Source of the DNA: an uncultured Prochlorococcus sp.
GTDB taxonomy: Bacteria; Cyanobacteriota; Cyanobacteriia; PCC-6307; Cyanobiaceae
Assembly (NCBI GenBank): GCA_902538225.1
Contig: CACBEF010000001.1
Coordinates: 110,124-174,123 of the forward strand
Length of the DNA stretch: 64,000 bases
Reading direction: 5' to 3'
Each line of letters opens with the position of its first letter. Position 1 is the stretch's first letter. Below the pieces are notes generated by a model. That model saw only the letters and a program-made list of their open reading frames with translations, ran no database searches and was not told where the DNA came from. Positions 8,129 to 16,789 of the stretch are shown here, piece by piece. Position numbers and translations under genes: made by a program.

Positions 8129-8377
8129 TTGAATTCAACTAATGATTTCTGGTTAATTGACTCTAATTATGTAGGGGTGATGCGTTTCTACAAAGATAGA
8201 GATTATTCTGATAAATCTATTGATTATATGTTTGTTGAAGAAGGAATTATTATGGGAATTCATGGAGAAAATCCTCCATTAATGAAAACTAGAAAAAAAA
8301 TTGTTATTGAAGAAGCAAGATTATTATGGCAAAAATTGTTAAATGAAGGTTGGCAAAAAACTAATAAAAAATGGTGA
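8129..8377 (+). CDS. DUF1651-type small protein (82 aa)
   Basis: TTG start at 8129. A Trp- and aromatic-rich small protein ending in a helical EEARLLWQKLLNEGWQK segment, the pattern I associate with the DUF1651 family of picocyanobacteria. Soluble, function unknown. The family assignment is from memory of its pattern. Confidence 0.65.
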   Translation: MNSTNDFWLIDSNYVGVMRFYKDRDYSDKSIDYMFVEEGIIMGIHGENPPLMKTRKKIVIEEARLLWQKLLNEGWQKTNKKW

Positions 8378-8405
8378 GGAAATTCTACAAAAACTTTTTT
8401 AAATT

Positions 8406-8570
8406 TCAGAAAATAAATGAACCTTTAGGGTATAGCCTGGAAATTTTTTCCTGTTGTAAATATTTCTTTTTTTTGATGTCGTTTTCATATCTTCTCAACA
8501 TCATTAGATAGTTTGTAACTCCAAAAATTATTAAAAATACAATAAATCTTATTCCTGCCTCAAAGTTCAT
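8406..8570 (-). CDS. Single-helix membrane microprotein (54 aa)
   Basis: ATG at 8570 gives MNFEAGIRFIVFLIIFGVTNYLMML, one transmembrane helix, then a charged tail (RRYENDIKKKKYLQQEK...). A TTG at 8612 would add 14 polar residues, but the internal ATG places the helix normally. Unknown function. The CPBP protease gene lies upstream on the same strand, about 60 bases away. Confidence 0.55.
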   Translation of the reverse strand: MNFEAGIRFIVFLIIFGVTNYLMMLRRYENDIKKKKYLQQEKISRLYPKGSFIF

Positions 8571-8632
8571 ATTAGTATTAAGCTTTATTTTAATCTGACA
8601 ATTACTATTCAAAAATCAATCGGTATTTATAT

Positions 8633-9493
8633 CTAATTAAAACGTCTAGTAAAAATCTTTTTTGATTTTACTGTATAAAAAATACATAACAAAAGTAATA
8701 TTAAAATTGCACTAAAGCTTCCGATTGGGTTTGGAATATTTTGTGTAAAAGGCCCTGCTAAAAAAGAAGGTGTATTTTCTTTGAATTCTATTAATCCGTT
8801 ATTTAATAAAAACCAAATACCCACAAGTCCTCCATGAATTCCTATGCAATTCCATAAAGAACCTTTATCTCTAATTTTTACTAATGATAGAAATATACCA
8901 AGTAAAATAAATCCCAAACGTAATCCTACAATGTTCCAAAAAATCTCATTTGATAAATTATGAACAAAGCTAAAAATTATAGCTTGTAAAGCTATTGATA
9001 TTTTTGTACCATATTCAAATTTTAATTCTTCTAGTAACCAGCCTCTAAAAATTATTTCCTCTGCGAATCCAACACCTAATCCCAGTACAATAGAATTTAA
9101 CAATATTATTGGCGATAATTCACCTATCCAAGAAATATAATTTTTTTGCAATAGTGGTACCAGAATTAGAATTATTAAAACTAAAGCAAATAAAATACCT
9201 TGAGAAAAATTGACAAAGTTTTTTAAGAATTTGTCTTTTGTTATCCCAAGAAGTATCCAAGCACTTGATTTGTTTCGTTTGATATAAAACCAATATGGGA
9301 GTAAAAAGATAAAAAGTAAGAAAGTAATAATTGTACCAATTAAGGATAAATTTTCTTTTTCAAAATTAAACAATAAAAGTGGCTGAGATAAAGCCCATCC
9401 GATGCTATAAAGAATAGGAATAAAAAATATAGTGGATAAAAAACTTGGTCTTAAAAGAAAAAAACTTCTAATTAGTATCATTACATTTTTCAT
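8633..9493 (-). CDS. CPBP family intramembrane metalloprotease
   Basis: 286 residues with about eight hydrophobic segments. The Abi/CPBP (CAAX protease-like) motifs are present: EE-I-I-F-R at 145-150 (E145, E146, R150), FSFVH at 174-178, and a later HGG histidine near 223. These residues form the glutamate/histidine active site of Rce1-type proteases. Substrates in cyanobacteria are unknown. A 63-aa gene lies just upstream on the same strand. Confidence 0.88.
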   Translation of the reverse strand: MKNVMILIRSFFLLRPSFLSTIFFIPILYSIGWALSQPLLLFNFEKENLSLIGTIITFLLFIFLLPYWFYIKRNKSSAWILLGITKDKFLKNFVNFSQGILFALVLIILILVPLLQKNYISWIGELSPIILLNSIVLGLGVGFAEEIIFRGWLLEELKFEYGTKISIALQAIIFSFVHNLSNEIFWNIVGLRLGFILLGIFLSLVKIRDKGSLWNCIGIHGGLVGIWFLLNNGLIEFKENTPSFLAGPFTQNIPNPIGSFSAILILLLLCIFYTVKSKKIFTRRFN

Positions 9494-9516
9494 TTTAGTT
9501 TTAATATTAATTAACC

Positions 9517-9708
9517 TCAGCCTTTACCTCTAATTATTCTAACTACTTGTTCAAAAAGTTTTAGCTTTTTCTTTTTACTATAGTTTATGTTTTTAGAAAA
9601 ATTAGATAAATCTTTATAAAATTGCCGAGTTATTTTATCTTCTTTATCACTAGGCCATAGTAAGTCTAAGCCCTCTTCATATTCTTCTTTGTATCTTTCT
9701 TTAATCAA
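9517..9708 (-). CDS. Small hypothetical protein (63 aa)
   Basis: TTG start at 9708. A charged, helical 63-residue protein (KERYKEEYEEGLDLLWPSDKED...) with a basic C-terminal half (KKKKLKLFEQVVRIIRGKG). It sits 23 bases upstream of the CPBP protease on the same strand and may share its transcript. No family recognised. Confidence 0.5.
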   Translation of the reverse strand: MIKERYKEEYEEGLDLLWPSDKEDKITRQFYKDLSNFSKNINYSKKKKLKLFEQVVRIIRGKG

Positions 9709-9797
9709 ATTTTTTTTATATCGTAATAATTAAAAGTTTACTTATTGCAAATGCTTAAAAGTGATGTTTATTAAATTTGTGTATTTATTTAAAATTT

Positions 9798-9887
9798 ATG
9801 CTGATTAATTTTTCAACTTTAATTTTTACATTATTATCTCCATTGCTTATTTTTGCAGTATTAGTATCAGTTTACTTATTTAATTAG
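9798..9887 (+). CDS. Possible 29-aa membrane microprotein
   Basis: The ATG at 9798 opens a 29-residue frame that is one continuous hydrophobic helix (MLINFSTLIFTLLSPLLIFAVLVSVYLFN). The size resembles small photosystem or cytochrome b6f subunits, but it does not match any I know (PetN, PetG, PetM, PsbT, Psb30, PsaM). It could be a genuine orphan subunit or a chance frame. Confidence 0.4.
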   Translation: MLINFSTLIFTLLSPLLIFAVLVSVYLFN

Positions 9888-9916
9888 GAAGTATTTATCA
9901 AATAAAATTAATTAAT

Positions 9917-10012
9917 TTAAGGGTGTATTATGCCTACTTTTTCTAATGCAAATGATAAAACTGCAATTACCGCCATTAGTGTTAAGATCTTGTTCTTTTT
10001 GATGAAATCCAT
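9917..10012 (-). CDS. Microprotein with one transmembrane helix (31 aa)
   Basis: ATG at 10012 gives a basic N-terminus (MDFIKKNKI) followed by a helix (LTLMAVIAVLSFALEKVGIIHP). The ordered layout argues for a real gene. It converges with the 29-aa frame on the other strand. Function unknown. Confidence 0.5.
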   Translation of the reverse strand: MDFIKKNKILTLMAVIAVLSFALEKVGIIHP

Positions 10013-10080
10013 AATGAATATGAATAATCTATTTATTAAATTCTTATACATAATAAATAATTAAAAACATTATATCAATT

Positions 10081-10212
10081 ATGATGGAGCCAATATATTT
10101 AGAAGATTTAAATCCTTCAATAGCTTCTTCTAAAAAGATAATTGAAAAATATGATAAAGGTATAAAAGAAGGGGAATTTTATGAAGAACCTATTGGTCAA
10201 GATTTTAATTAA
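10081..10212 (+). CDS. Small acidic hypothetical protein (43 aa)
   Basis: Two adjacent ATGs (10081 and 10084) give 43 or 42 residues, acidic and soluble (EPIYLEDLNPSIASSKKIIEKYDKGIKEGEFYEEP). It lies 14 bases before the next plus-strand gene, suggesting co-transcription. No family recognised. Confidence 0.5.
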   Translation: MMEPIYLEDLNPSIASSKKIIEKYDKGIKEGEFYEEPIGQDFN

Positions 10213-10226
10213 CCTGATTGGTAAAT

Positions 10227-10409
10227 ATGCTTACTACAAAAATAACTTTTGCTTTGGCAGATTGGATTAGAGAGTGGCGTAAGTGCCGGGATAAGAATCC
10301 TTCCATTGATGAGTGTGTAAAATTTGTTCAGTGGAAATTAGAAGATTATAAACTTTCTGATAGTGATAAAAGAATAATTGAATCTATTTTGCTCTATGAA
10401 TTTGAATAA
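10227..10409 (+). CDS. Small hypothetical protein (60 aa)
   Basis: The ATG at 10227 is preferred over a TTG at 10218. The protein is helical with conserved-looking aromatic and charged residues (FALADWIREWRKCRDKNPSIDECVKFVQWKLEDYKLS...). Two cysteines are present. It is the last protein gene before the roughly 500-bp non-coding stretch holding a candidate RNA gene. Confidence 0.6.
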   Translation: MLTTKITFALADWIREWRKCRDKNPSIDECVKFVQWKLEDYKLSDSDKRIIESILLYEFE

Positions 10410-10539
10410 ATAAGGGATCATAGACTTTAATTTTTATATTTATCTATAAAAAACAAAGGATCATTAAAATCCTCTTACAAATTAAGAAAAAAGTAAATCA
10501 GCATATTTACGGATTTACTGAAAATATAAAAAGTAGTAA

Positions 10540-10843
10540 TTTATAAATGTTGAGTTCGGAGGCAATCTAAATGATTGATAGTCCGCCTGAAATTTAGCAA
10601 ATTCCAAAATATAGGAAGCGTATTCCTGAGAATGGGATTATTCGAAAATTAAAGTTCAATCAATTAGTCTGATAAGACTTCGCTTTATAATTACTAGCGA
10701 CAATAGGGACTAAAATTATCGAGAGAAATCCCCGAATTCACGTATTCTAGGTTTATGAGTAAATAGACTTAAAAATATGTAATTTTATATCCTGTAAGAA
10801 GGAAATCAAATATTAAAAAGGACTGTACAAGCAGTCCTTTTTT
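10540..10843 (+). ncRNA. Candidate structured non-coding RNA
   Basis: The interval 10410-10918 has no credible protein gene but shows nested long-range complementarity. CCT(10625-10627) pairs with AGG(10749-10751), AGAAT(10629-10633) with ATTCT(10744-10748), GGGATT(10634-10639) with AATCCC(10727-10732), TTAGTC(10664-10669) with GACTAA(10708-10713), and CGCT(10681-10684) with AGCG(10696-10699). Upstream, CGGAGGC(10557-10563) and TCCGCCT(10582-10588) offer alternative pairings, and an 8-bp hairpin lies at 10492-10519. A strong terminator follows at 10816-10843. I find no tmRNA tag or tRNA-like domain, no RNase P core and no SRP loop. The 5' end is a guess. Confidence 0.6.
10816..10843 (+). terminator. 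Rho-independent terminator
   Basis: AAAGGACTG (10817-10825), a 6-base loop, then CAGTCCTTT (10832-10840) and further Ts. This is a 9-bp perfect stem with a T-run on the plus strand. It defines the 3' end of whatever is transcribed across 10540-10840 and separates it from the iminopeptidase gene. Confidence 0.9.
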
Positions 10844-10918
10844 GTTTAACAAATTTCTTCTAAACTAGACTTCTTTTTGGATAATATAGATTAATAAAGT
10901 GATTAAAAATATTTCAAA

Positions 10919-11869
10919 ATGAAAGATCAAGTATTGTTTCCGAAAATTGAAGTACGTGAAAAGGGTTTTTTACAAGTAAGTGATATTCATACTATTTATT
11001 GGGAAAGATCTGGTAATCCATATGGCAAAAAAATTCTTGTTATTCATGGAGGTCCAGGAGGAGGAAGTCAACCAAGATATAGAAGATACTTTGACCCAGA
11101 TAAATTCGATATTATTCAATTTGACCAAAGAGGTTGCGGTTCTTCAACTCCTTTCTCCGAATTAAAAGAAAATACGACCAATCACTTAGTTGATGATATT
11201 GAGAAATTAAGGATACATTTAAAAATAGATACTTGGCATTTGTTTGGTGGATCTTGGGGCTCAACACTTTCACTTATATATGCGATTAAAAATCCCTCAA
11301 GAGTTATCAGCTTAACTTTGCGAGGAATATTTTTATGTAGAAAGTTTGAATTGTTATGGTTCTATCAATATGGTGCAAGTGAGATATTCCCCGATGAATT
11401 TGAAGAATATATTTCTGTAATACCAAAAGAAGAAAGAAATGATTTAATAAGTTCTTTTCATAAATATCTAACATCTTCAGACGCGAATCTTAGATCAAAA
11501 GCAGCAGCAGCTTGGACAAAATGGGAACTCTCAACAAGTCATTTAATAAATAAAAAATTTGATTTTGATAAGTCTGAAGTTAATTCTTTTTCAGATGCCT
11601 TTGCAAGGATAGAATGTCATTATTTTATTAATAATATTTTCTTAGAAGATGATTTTATTTTGAAAAATATAAAAACAATAGAATCGATTCCAACAAAAAT
11701 AATTCAAGGGAGGTATGACGTTGTATGTCCTGTTAGGAGTGCTTGGGATCTAAATAAGAAATTAAAGAATTCTGAATTAATTATTGTTAATGATGCTGGT
11801 CATTCAATGAGTGAAAAAGGTATAAGTATCGAATTAATAAAAGCTGTAAAAGGAATTGAAAATATCTAA
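10919..11869 (+). CDS. pip: Proline iminopeptidase (alpha/beta hydrolase, S33)
   Basis: 316 residues. The oxyanion-hole motif HGGPGGG is at 43-49 and the nucleophile elbow GGSWGS contains Ser112. The other triad residues are probably D267 (GRYDVVCP) and H295 (AGHSMSE). HGGPGGG together with DQRGCGSS is diagnostic of proline iminopeptidase, which removes N-terminal proline from peptides in the cytoplasm. Length matches the family (about 315). It is a stand-alone gene behind the terminator at 10843. Confidence 0.93.
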   Translation: MKDQVLFPKIEVREKGFLQVSDIHTIYWERSGNPYGKKILVIHGGPGGGSQPRYRRYFDPDKFDIIQFDQRGCGSSTPFSELKENTTNHLVDDIEKLRIHLKIDTWHLFGGSWGSTLSLIYAIKNPSRVISLTLRGIFLCRKFELLWFYQYGASEIFPDEFEEYISVIPKEERNDLISSFHKYLTSSDANLRSKAAAAWTKWELSTSHLINKKFDFDKSEVNSFSDAFARIECHYFINNIFLEDDFILKNIKTIESIPTKIIQGRYDVVCPVRSAWDLNKKLKNSELIIVNDAGHSMSEKGISIELIKAVKGIENI

Positions 11870-11892
11870 TAAAGAGAATATGCTTTTAAAAA

Positions 11893-12066
11893 TTAAAGGC
11901 CATTATCTTCAATATTTTGTGCAATACTCCTAAGAAGTTCGACTATATCAGAATCTTCGCATTGAGTATCTTCTTTAAGCAAAATGCACTCGTCTCTAAT
12001 ACTTACATTAGTACTCCACCATATACCTGAACTGTTGGTATCGTCCCATTCAAATCTTTCAGACAT
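11893..12066 (-). CDS. Small acidic hypothetical protein (57 aa)
   Basis: ATG at 12066 gives a soluble acidic protein (MSERFEWDDTNSSGIWWS ... EDSDIVELLRSIAQNIEDNGL). Two cysteines and three tryptophans are present. It converges with the iminopeptidase gene. No family is recognised, but the amino-acid pattern looks protein-like. Confidence 0.5.
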   Translation of the reverse strand: MSERFEWDDTNSSGIWWSTNVSIRDECILLKEDTQCEDSDIVELLRSIAQNIEDNGL

Positions 12067-12193
12067 AATTATTAAAATCTAATAGATACACTAAAGCTTG
12101 CATTACTTCATCGTGGATTTATATATTTAATTTCAAAATTTAAAATACTTTCCTAGGCGCTAAAAGGAATCTGGAAATTTCTGAAAATAAAAT

Positions 12194-13684
12194 TTAGAAA
12201 TCTAATTTCAGTTCGTATTGCTTTTCCTTGGAAACAATTTTTTTATTATTTATATTTTTTCTAAGCCTTTTTCTAGAGCCATGCTTTAAATAAATTTCTT
12301 TTGAAATATCCCAATATCCTTCCTTTTTAGTAATTTCCTGAATTTTCTTCTTTGCAGTTTTAGTGCTATTTGGGATGTCAATTATTGGTCTTATGTAATT
12401 AATTTGTTCATATTCTTCTTGATTAAATCTAGATAATAGCCATGGTTCATGAATGAAATTAAGTGATATATCCTTTAATTCTGGTATCCATTTTTTTATA
12501 AATTTTCCTTGAGGATCATGATCTTTTCCCTGCTTAATAGGATTATAAATTCTATTGGTATTTATAGACGTAGTTCCAGATTGCATTTGGCATTGGTTCC
12601 AATGTATTCCCGGCTCATAATCTACAAATTTATTTGCTAATTCAGAACCTGAATCTTGCCATGGTAGCCATAAATTATAGCTAGCAAAAGACATTAACAT
12701 CGCTCGCATCCTAAAGTTAATCCATCCATTGAAATTTAATGAACGCATACATGCATCTATAAAAGGAAAGCCCGTATTACCTGAACTCCATGAATAAAGT
12801 AATTCGTTATTTTTTTCTCTAATATTTTTAAAAAAAGGATGGTATTCCCTATACTCTAGTTCTGGTTCACTTTCAAGTTTCTGAATAAAATGACAATGCC
12901 AAGTTAATCTGCTTTTTAACATCATAGAATTATTGTTTTTTGATATATTTGCCTTATTAAAAATTTCTTTTAATGAAATGCATCCCCAACAAATATATGG
13001 AGATAGTCTTGTACAACTGTCAAATGATTTTTCTGGGCTAGATATATCTTTTGAATAAGAATCTAATTTATTACTAAAGAAGTATTGCATTCTCTCTAGA
13101 CCTTTCTTTCTTCCACCTAGCATTCTTCCTGGACAAGTTTCTTTTTTAAAGTTAAAAATTTCGTCTGAGGGTATTTCTCCAATATTAAAGTTAATAGAAT
13201 TAATTCTTAATGGAGCTTTAAGTAAGTTTTTTTCGGAATTTTTTTGCCACTTTTTAGACCAATCATTCCTATCAAAATTTCCTCTGAAAACTGAAAATTG
13301 TAGAAATTCCTTCCAAATAATATTTTTTCTTAAAGCCCATTCTCTTACTTTTTGATCTCTTTTATAAGTAAGCCAATCTCCGGTTTCTTGATGGCTATAC
13401 ATACCTTTGATTTTAAATTTTGAACTAATTTCATCAAAAATATTAATAACATTTCCAGTTCTAATAATTAATGGTTGTCCTATCTCAGCAAGTGCATTCC
13501 TTAAATCTATTAAACTTTCTTTGCAAAATTGCCATTGTCTATGTGAATGAGTATTTTGGCTCCAAATATCTACCTCAATAATGTAAATAGGTAAAATATC
13601 AAAATCTTTTATAGCCGCACAAAGAGCTTCGTTATCATGAATTCTTAAATCTTTCTTAAACCATAAGATATTTATTTCTTTCAT
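12194..13684 (-). CDS. Photolyase/cryptochrome family flavoprotein
   Basis: 496 residues. The N-terminal photolyase alpha/beta domain begins LWFKKDLRIHDNEAL. The C-terminal FAD-binding domain includes GNTGFPFIDACMRSL, NFRMRAMLMSFA and a WLPWQDSG segment. The region that reads GxWQWxxxTG in class I CPD photolyases is here HWNQCQMQSGTTS, so this is a divergent branch. It may repair DNA or act as a light sensor. It is divergently arranged with tenA (88-base gap). A second, unrelated photolyase-type protein is at 57561. Confidence 0.88.
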   Translation of the reverse strand: MKEINILWFKKDLRIHDNEALCAAIKDFDILPIYIIEVDIWSQNTHSHRQWQFCKESLIDLRNALAEIGQPLIIRTGNVINIFDEISSKFKIKGMYSHQETGDWLTYKRDQKVREWALRKNIIWKEFLQFSVFRGNFDRNDWSKKWQKNSEKNLLKAPLRINSINFNIGEIPSDEIFNFKKETCPGRMLGGRKKGLERMQYFFSNKLDSYSKDISSPEKSFDSCTRLSPYICWGCISLKEIFNKANISKNNNSMMLKSRLTWHCHFIQKLESEPELEYREYHPFFKNIREKNNELLYSWSSGNTGFPFIDACMRSLNFNGWINFRMRAMLMSFASYNLWLPWQDSGSELANKFVDYEPGIHWNQCQMQSGTTSINTNRIYNPIKQGKDHDPQGKFIKKWIPELKDISLNFIHEPWLLSRFNQEEYEQINYIRPIIDIPNSTKTAKKKIQEITKKEGYWDISKEIYLKHGSRKRLRKNINNKKIVSKEKQYELKLDF

Positions 13685-13772
13685 AATTTTTTCTTTTAAT
13701 CCTAGAAAAATAAGATTAAGTTTGTAGGTAAAAAATATAAAAAATTTTAGAATAACTAAAAATCAAAAAAAA

Positions 13773-14396
13773 ATGAAAATAACAAAAAAACTTTGGGAGG
13801 ATAATTATAAGATTGCTTTACTAAGTTTAAATACAAAATTTGTTCAAGGTTTAAAGAATGGAAATCTCCCTAAAAATATATTTCAAGAATATTTAGCTCA
13901 AGATTATTTCTTTTTAGAGACTTTTGCAAAGGCATATGGTCTTGCAGTTTCTAAATCAAAAGATAAATATTCAATAAGGAAGTTGAGTGAACTTTTAATG
14001 GGAGTTTCTGAGGAGTTAATACTTCATGAAACTTATGCAAAAGAATGGGATATTGATTTATCTAATAACTATATAAAAAAAGCTACAAAAAATTATACAG
14101 ATTTCCTTGACGATACTTCCAAAAGACTTAGCTCTCTTGAAATAATGTTTGCAATGACTCCATGCATGCGACTTTATTCTTGGATAGGTAAAAGTTTATA
14201 TAAAGAGGATTTTGACATTAAATATAAAGAATGGATAATTACTTACTCTGATGAGAGCTTTGAAAAGCTAGCAGATTCACTTGAAAATCTTATTGAGACC
14301 AATAAAGAAACATATGATATTGATCAGGCCAAATATTTATACAAGAGAGCTATGGAATTGGAGTTAGATTTTTTTAATGCATATTCAGATTTCTGA
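13773..14396 (+). CDS. tenA: TenA-type aminopyrimidine aminohydrolase (thiaminase II)
   Basis: An all-helical 207-residue protein. C131 in AMTPCMRLYSWIG aligns with the catalytic Cys of Bacillus TenA, placing it in the TenA_C group. A conserved YLAQDYFFL block lies near residue 40. It hydrolyses aminomethyl-HMP and other thiamine breakdown products to HMP. thiD follows 49 bases downstream on the same strand, supporting a thiamine salvage or biosynthesis role. Confidence 0.9.
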   Translation: MKITKKLWEDNYKIALLSLNTKFVQGLKNGNLPKNIFQEYLAQDYFFLETFAKAYGLAVSKSKDKYSIRKLSELLMGVSEELILHETYAKEWDIDLSNNYIKKATKNYTDFLDDTSKRLSSLEIMFAMTPCMRLYSWIGKSLYKEDFDIKYKEWIITYSDESFEKLADSLENLIETNKETYDIDQAKYLYKRAMELELDFFNAYSDF

Positions 14397-14445
14397 TTAA
14401 AATTAAAATTTATTTATAGTACTTTTAAAAACGAGTTAATAAATT

Positions 14446-15225
14446 ATGTATTCTAAAATTGCACTTTCAATAGGCGGTAGTGACTCCGGGGGTGGAGCAG
14501 GTATACAGGCTGACTTGAGAACTTTTATGGCCCTTAAAGTACATGGATGTTCTGTTATTACATGTATTACCGCACAAAATAGTATAGAGGTTACATGCGT
14601 TCAACCAGTAGAGAAAGATACTTTATTAAATCAGTTAGATACTTTATTTGCTGATTTTGGTATTGATGCCTTAAAAACTGGAATGTTATTAAATGAAATG
14701 ATAATTAATGATACTGCTTCAAAATTAAATACATATAAAATAACCAAAATTATTGACCCTGTAATGGTTACAAGAACTGGCTCTAAATTACTGGAAGATT
14801 CTGCGATTAATGCTTATAAAAAACTCTTATTACCAATTGCGGATTTGGTAACTCCAAATATTTATGAAGCAAATCTACTTTCTGGTTTAGAAATAAGGAG
14901 TAAAGAAGATATCGAAAATTCCGCAAGAAAAATTATTGGTCTTGGAGCAAAAGCTGTACTTATAAAAGGTGGCGGTTTAAAAGATATGAAAGGGAAGGAT
15001 TTTTTTCTTGACTTAAATGGTAGAAAAGAGTGGCTCTTTAATAATTTTATTAATACAAAAAATACTCACGGTAGCGGTTGTACTTTGAGTGCTGCTATAT
15101 GTGGTTACAAAGCTTTAGGTTTTGAGTTACTTGATTCCATACAAAAAGCGAAATTATTTGTTGAGAAATCTTTAGACAATTCTTATAAAATAGGATCTGG
15201 CCCTGGTCCCTTAGGCCATAATTAA
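14446..15225 (+). CDS. thiD: Hydroxymethylpyrimidine (phosphate) kinase
   Basis: 259 residues of the ribokinase fold. The N-terminal [18 protein letters not shown] substrate loop and the C-terminal anion-hole motif [13 protein letters not shown] are both present. It phosphorylates HMP and HMP-P to HMP-PP for thiamine synthesis. It is in tandem with tenA, which supplies HMP. Length is typical. Confidence 0.95.
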   Translation: MYSKIALSIGGSDSGGGAGIQADLRTFMALKVHGCSVITCITAQNSIEVTCVQPVEKDTLLNQLDTLFADFGIDALKTGMLLNEMIINDTASKLNTYKITKIIDPVMVTRTGSKLLEDSAINAYKKLLLPIADLVTPNIYEANLLSGLEIRSKEDIENSARKIIGLGAKAVLIKGGGLKDMKGKDFFLDLNGRKEWLFNNFINTKNTHGSGCTLSAAICGYKALGFELLDSIQKAKLFVEKSLDNSYKIGSGPGPLGHN

Positions 15226-15243
15226 TTAATTATAGAAGTGGAG

Positions 15244-15429
15244 TTAAAACCACCATTTTCTGTAAGGCTTTTTTAAAAATAAAATTTCTTCTGTTTCCCA
15301 TCCTCCCTCCAACCACTCAAGATGCTCAAGTAATAAAGATTCACTTTCCCTTTTGCTTAATTGCCCAATTCTATTTGCAATACCATCAAACCTTACTTTC
15401 ATCAATTCCTCAATCTTGATGTTATTCAT
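15244..15429 (-). CDS. Small hypothetical protein (61 aa)
   Basis: ATG at 15429. A soluble helical protein (KIEELMKVRFDGIANRIGQLSKRESESLLLEHLEWLEGGW...) ending in an aromatic/basic patch KKPYRKWWF. It converges on thiD with an 18-base gap. No named family recognised. Confidence 0.55.
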   Translation of the reverse strand: MNNIKIEELMKVRFDGIANRIGQLSKRESESLLLEHLEWLEGGWETEEILFLKKPYRKWWF

Positions 15430-15611
15430 AGGTTAAATAATAAATTTTTTCTACTCTTACTTGGATAGATTTTCTTGTCAACTAATTAATATTATTTGTT
15501 TACTAGTAGTTCTTAAATATGTATTAAATACAACTTTTTTCAATAGATAGTAATTAAGACTTATTCACATAGATTTAATTAAAGACTAATTTACATAAAA
15601 ATACTTTTACT

Positions 15612-15755
15612 ATGAATAAAGAAGAAACAGCAAAGCAAAAAACTATTTTAAATGTAGGCTATTGTGAAACTACCTCTGAATGGCTCAATAGAATCATTAC
15701 TGAACTGGCAGATGAAAATAAAAATTTTGTAGATTTGTCAGTTATTTGTGCTTAA
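15612..15755 (+). CDS. Small hypothetical protein (47 aa)
   Basis: ATG at 15612 gives MNKEETAKQKTILNVGYCETTSEWLNRIITELADENKNFVDLSVICA, quoted in part only as evidence of a protein-like mixed composition. It lies in an otherwise empty 400-bp interval between a minus-strand gene and the cupin gene. No family recognised. Confidence 0.45.
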   Translation: MNKEETAKQKTILNVGYCETTSEWLNRIITELADENKNFVDLSVICA

Positions 15756-15837
15756 GTTTTTAGTAAATATATTTTATTTTGATTTATTTTCAGATAGTTA
15801 TTCACTGTAAGAGAAATTTAAAAGATATTTTTGTGAA

Positions 15838-16305
15838 GTGAATCCTGAACAACAAAATATAGAAATAATAAAACAATTTAATTTATCTCCTCATCCTGAG
15901 GGTGGATGGTTTAAAGAGATAGTAAGGAGTAAGAATTCTCTAATAAGGGAAGATGGCCAAAGTAGAAACTTTATTACGGGAATTTATTATCTTTTGGAGA
16001 GAGATGCAAAAAGTGCTTGGCACAGAGTAAAAAATGCAGATGAAATTTGGATTTATCTAAGGGGCGATCCTCTGAATTTATGGTGCCTAGATAACGATAA
16101 TAAGTTAATAAGAAATTTAATTTTAGATTCCAATAATCCAGTAGAAATGATCCCATCTGGATATTGGCAAGCTGCAAAAAGTAAAGGCGAATTTACTTTA
16201 GTGAGTTGTTGTGTTGGCCCGGGCTTTGATTTTAAGGATTTTGAACTGCTCAGAAATACAAATCATACTTCTAGATTAGATAAAGCAATTAATGATCTTA
16301 TATGA
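15838..16305 (+). CDS. DUF985 cupin-like protein
   Basis: 155 residues from a GTG at 15838. The sequence HPEGGWFKE, YYLLERDAKSAWHRV, ADEIWIYLRGDPL and the late VSCCVGPGFDF segment match the cupin_5/DUF985 family, a small beta-barrel of uncertain (possibly epimerase- or dioxygenase-like) function. Single gene, no informative neighbours. Confidence 0.85.
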   Translation: MNPEQQNIEIIKQFNLSPHPEGGWFKEIVRSKNSLIREDGQSRNFITGIYYLLERDAKSAWHRVKNADEIWIYLRGDPLNLWCLDNDNKLIRNLILDSNNPVEMIPSGYWQAAKSKGEFTLVSCCVGPGFDFKDFELLRNTNHTSRLDKAINDLI

Positions 16306-16375
16306 GACATTTTTTCGTTTATATTTTTTGAAATTATCCTTTAGATTTATAGGGCTACTCAATTAGTCTATATTT

Positions 16376-16753
16376 ATGAATCAAAATTCTGTCAAAACAA
16401 TTGGTATTAAAGATGAACCAAGAAAAAATTCACACTTAGTATATTTAAATCAGGTTGATGGATTAAAAGGCATCCTTAATAGGGATTTTGATGAATGGTC
16501 TAATTTTGATAGTTGGGAAAGTATTTCAGTTCAGCAATGGATTTTTTCTAGAGCTTTGGAGGTTTTAAGAGGTAAGAAAATTGATATTAAATGCGATTGT
16601 TGTGAACATAATGATTTAATCCCAAATGATTTTGAGAGTATTAAAAAAGAAAAATGTTTTGGTAAAAAAAGCTCTTACATGATTGAAAAAGTTGTAGATG
16701 AAATTGTATTAGCTAAGGCAAGAAGAGAAAGTGATGGAACATATTCTGCGTAA
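16376..16753 (+). CDS. Conserved hypothetical protein (125 aa)
   Basis: Soluble protein with a central CDCCEHN motif (three cysteines in four residues plus a nearby His) that could bind a metal, and a helical C-terminal half (MIEKVVDEIVLAKARRES). No family recognised; probably cytosolic. Confidence 0.6.
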   Translation: MNQNSVKTIGIKDEPRKNSHLVYLNQVDGLKGILNRDFDEWSNFDSWESISVQQWIFSRALEVLRGKKIDIKCDCCEHNDLIPNDFESIKKEKCFGKKSSYMIEKVVDEIVLAKARRESDGTYSA

Positions 16754-16789
16754 GATTCATAAATATCTATGGAGTGAAAAATCTTTTAC

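Noticed and set aside
10540..10600. Two tiny adjacent frames of 7 and 8 codons inside the candidate RNA
   Set aside because: Too short to judge, and no ribosome-binding site is evident. They are better explained by chance within a structured RNA.
10540..10843. Identity as tmRNA, RNase P RNA or SRP RNA
   Set aside because: No tag-peptide reading frame ending in a typical AA tail, no TTCGA-type T-arm, no GAGGAAAGTCC-type RNase P core and no SRP tetraloop region was found.
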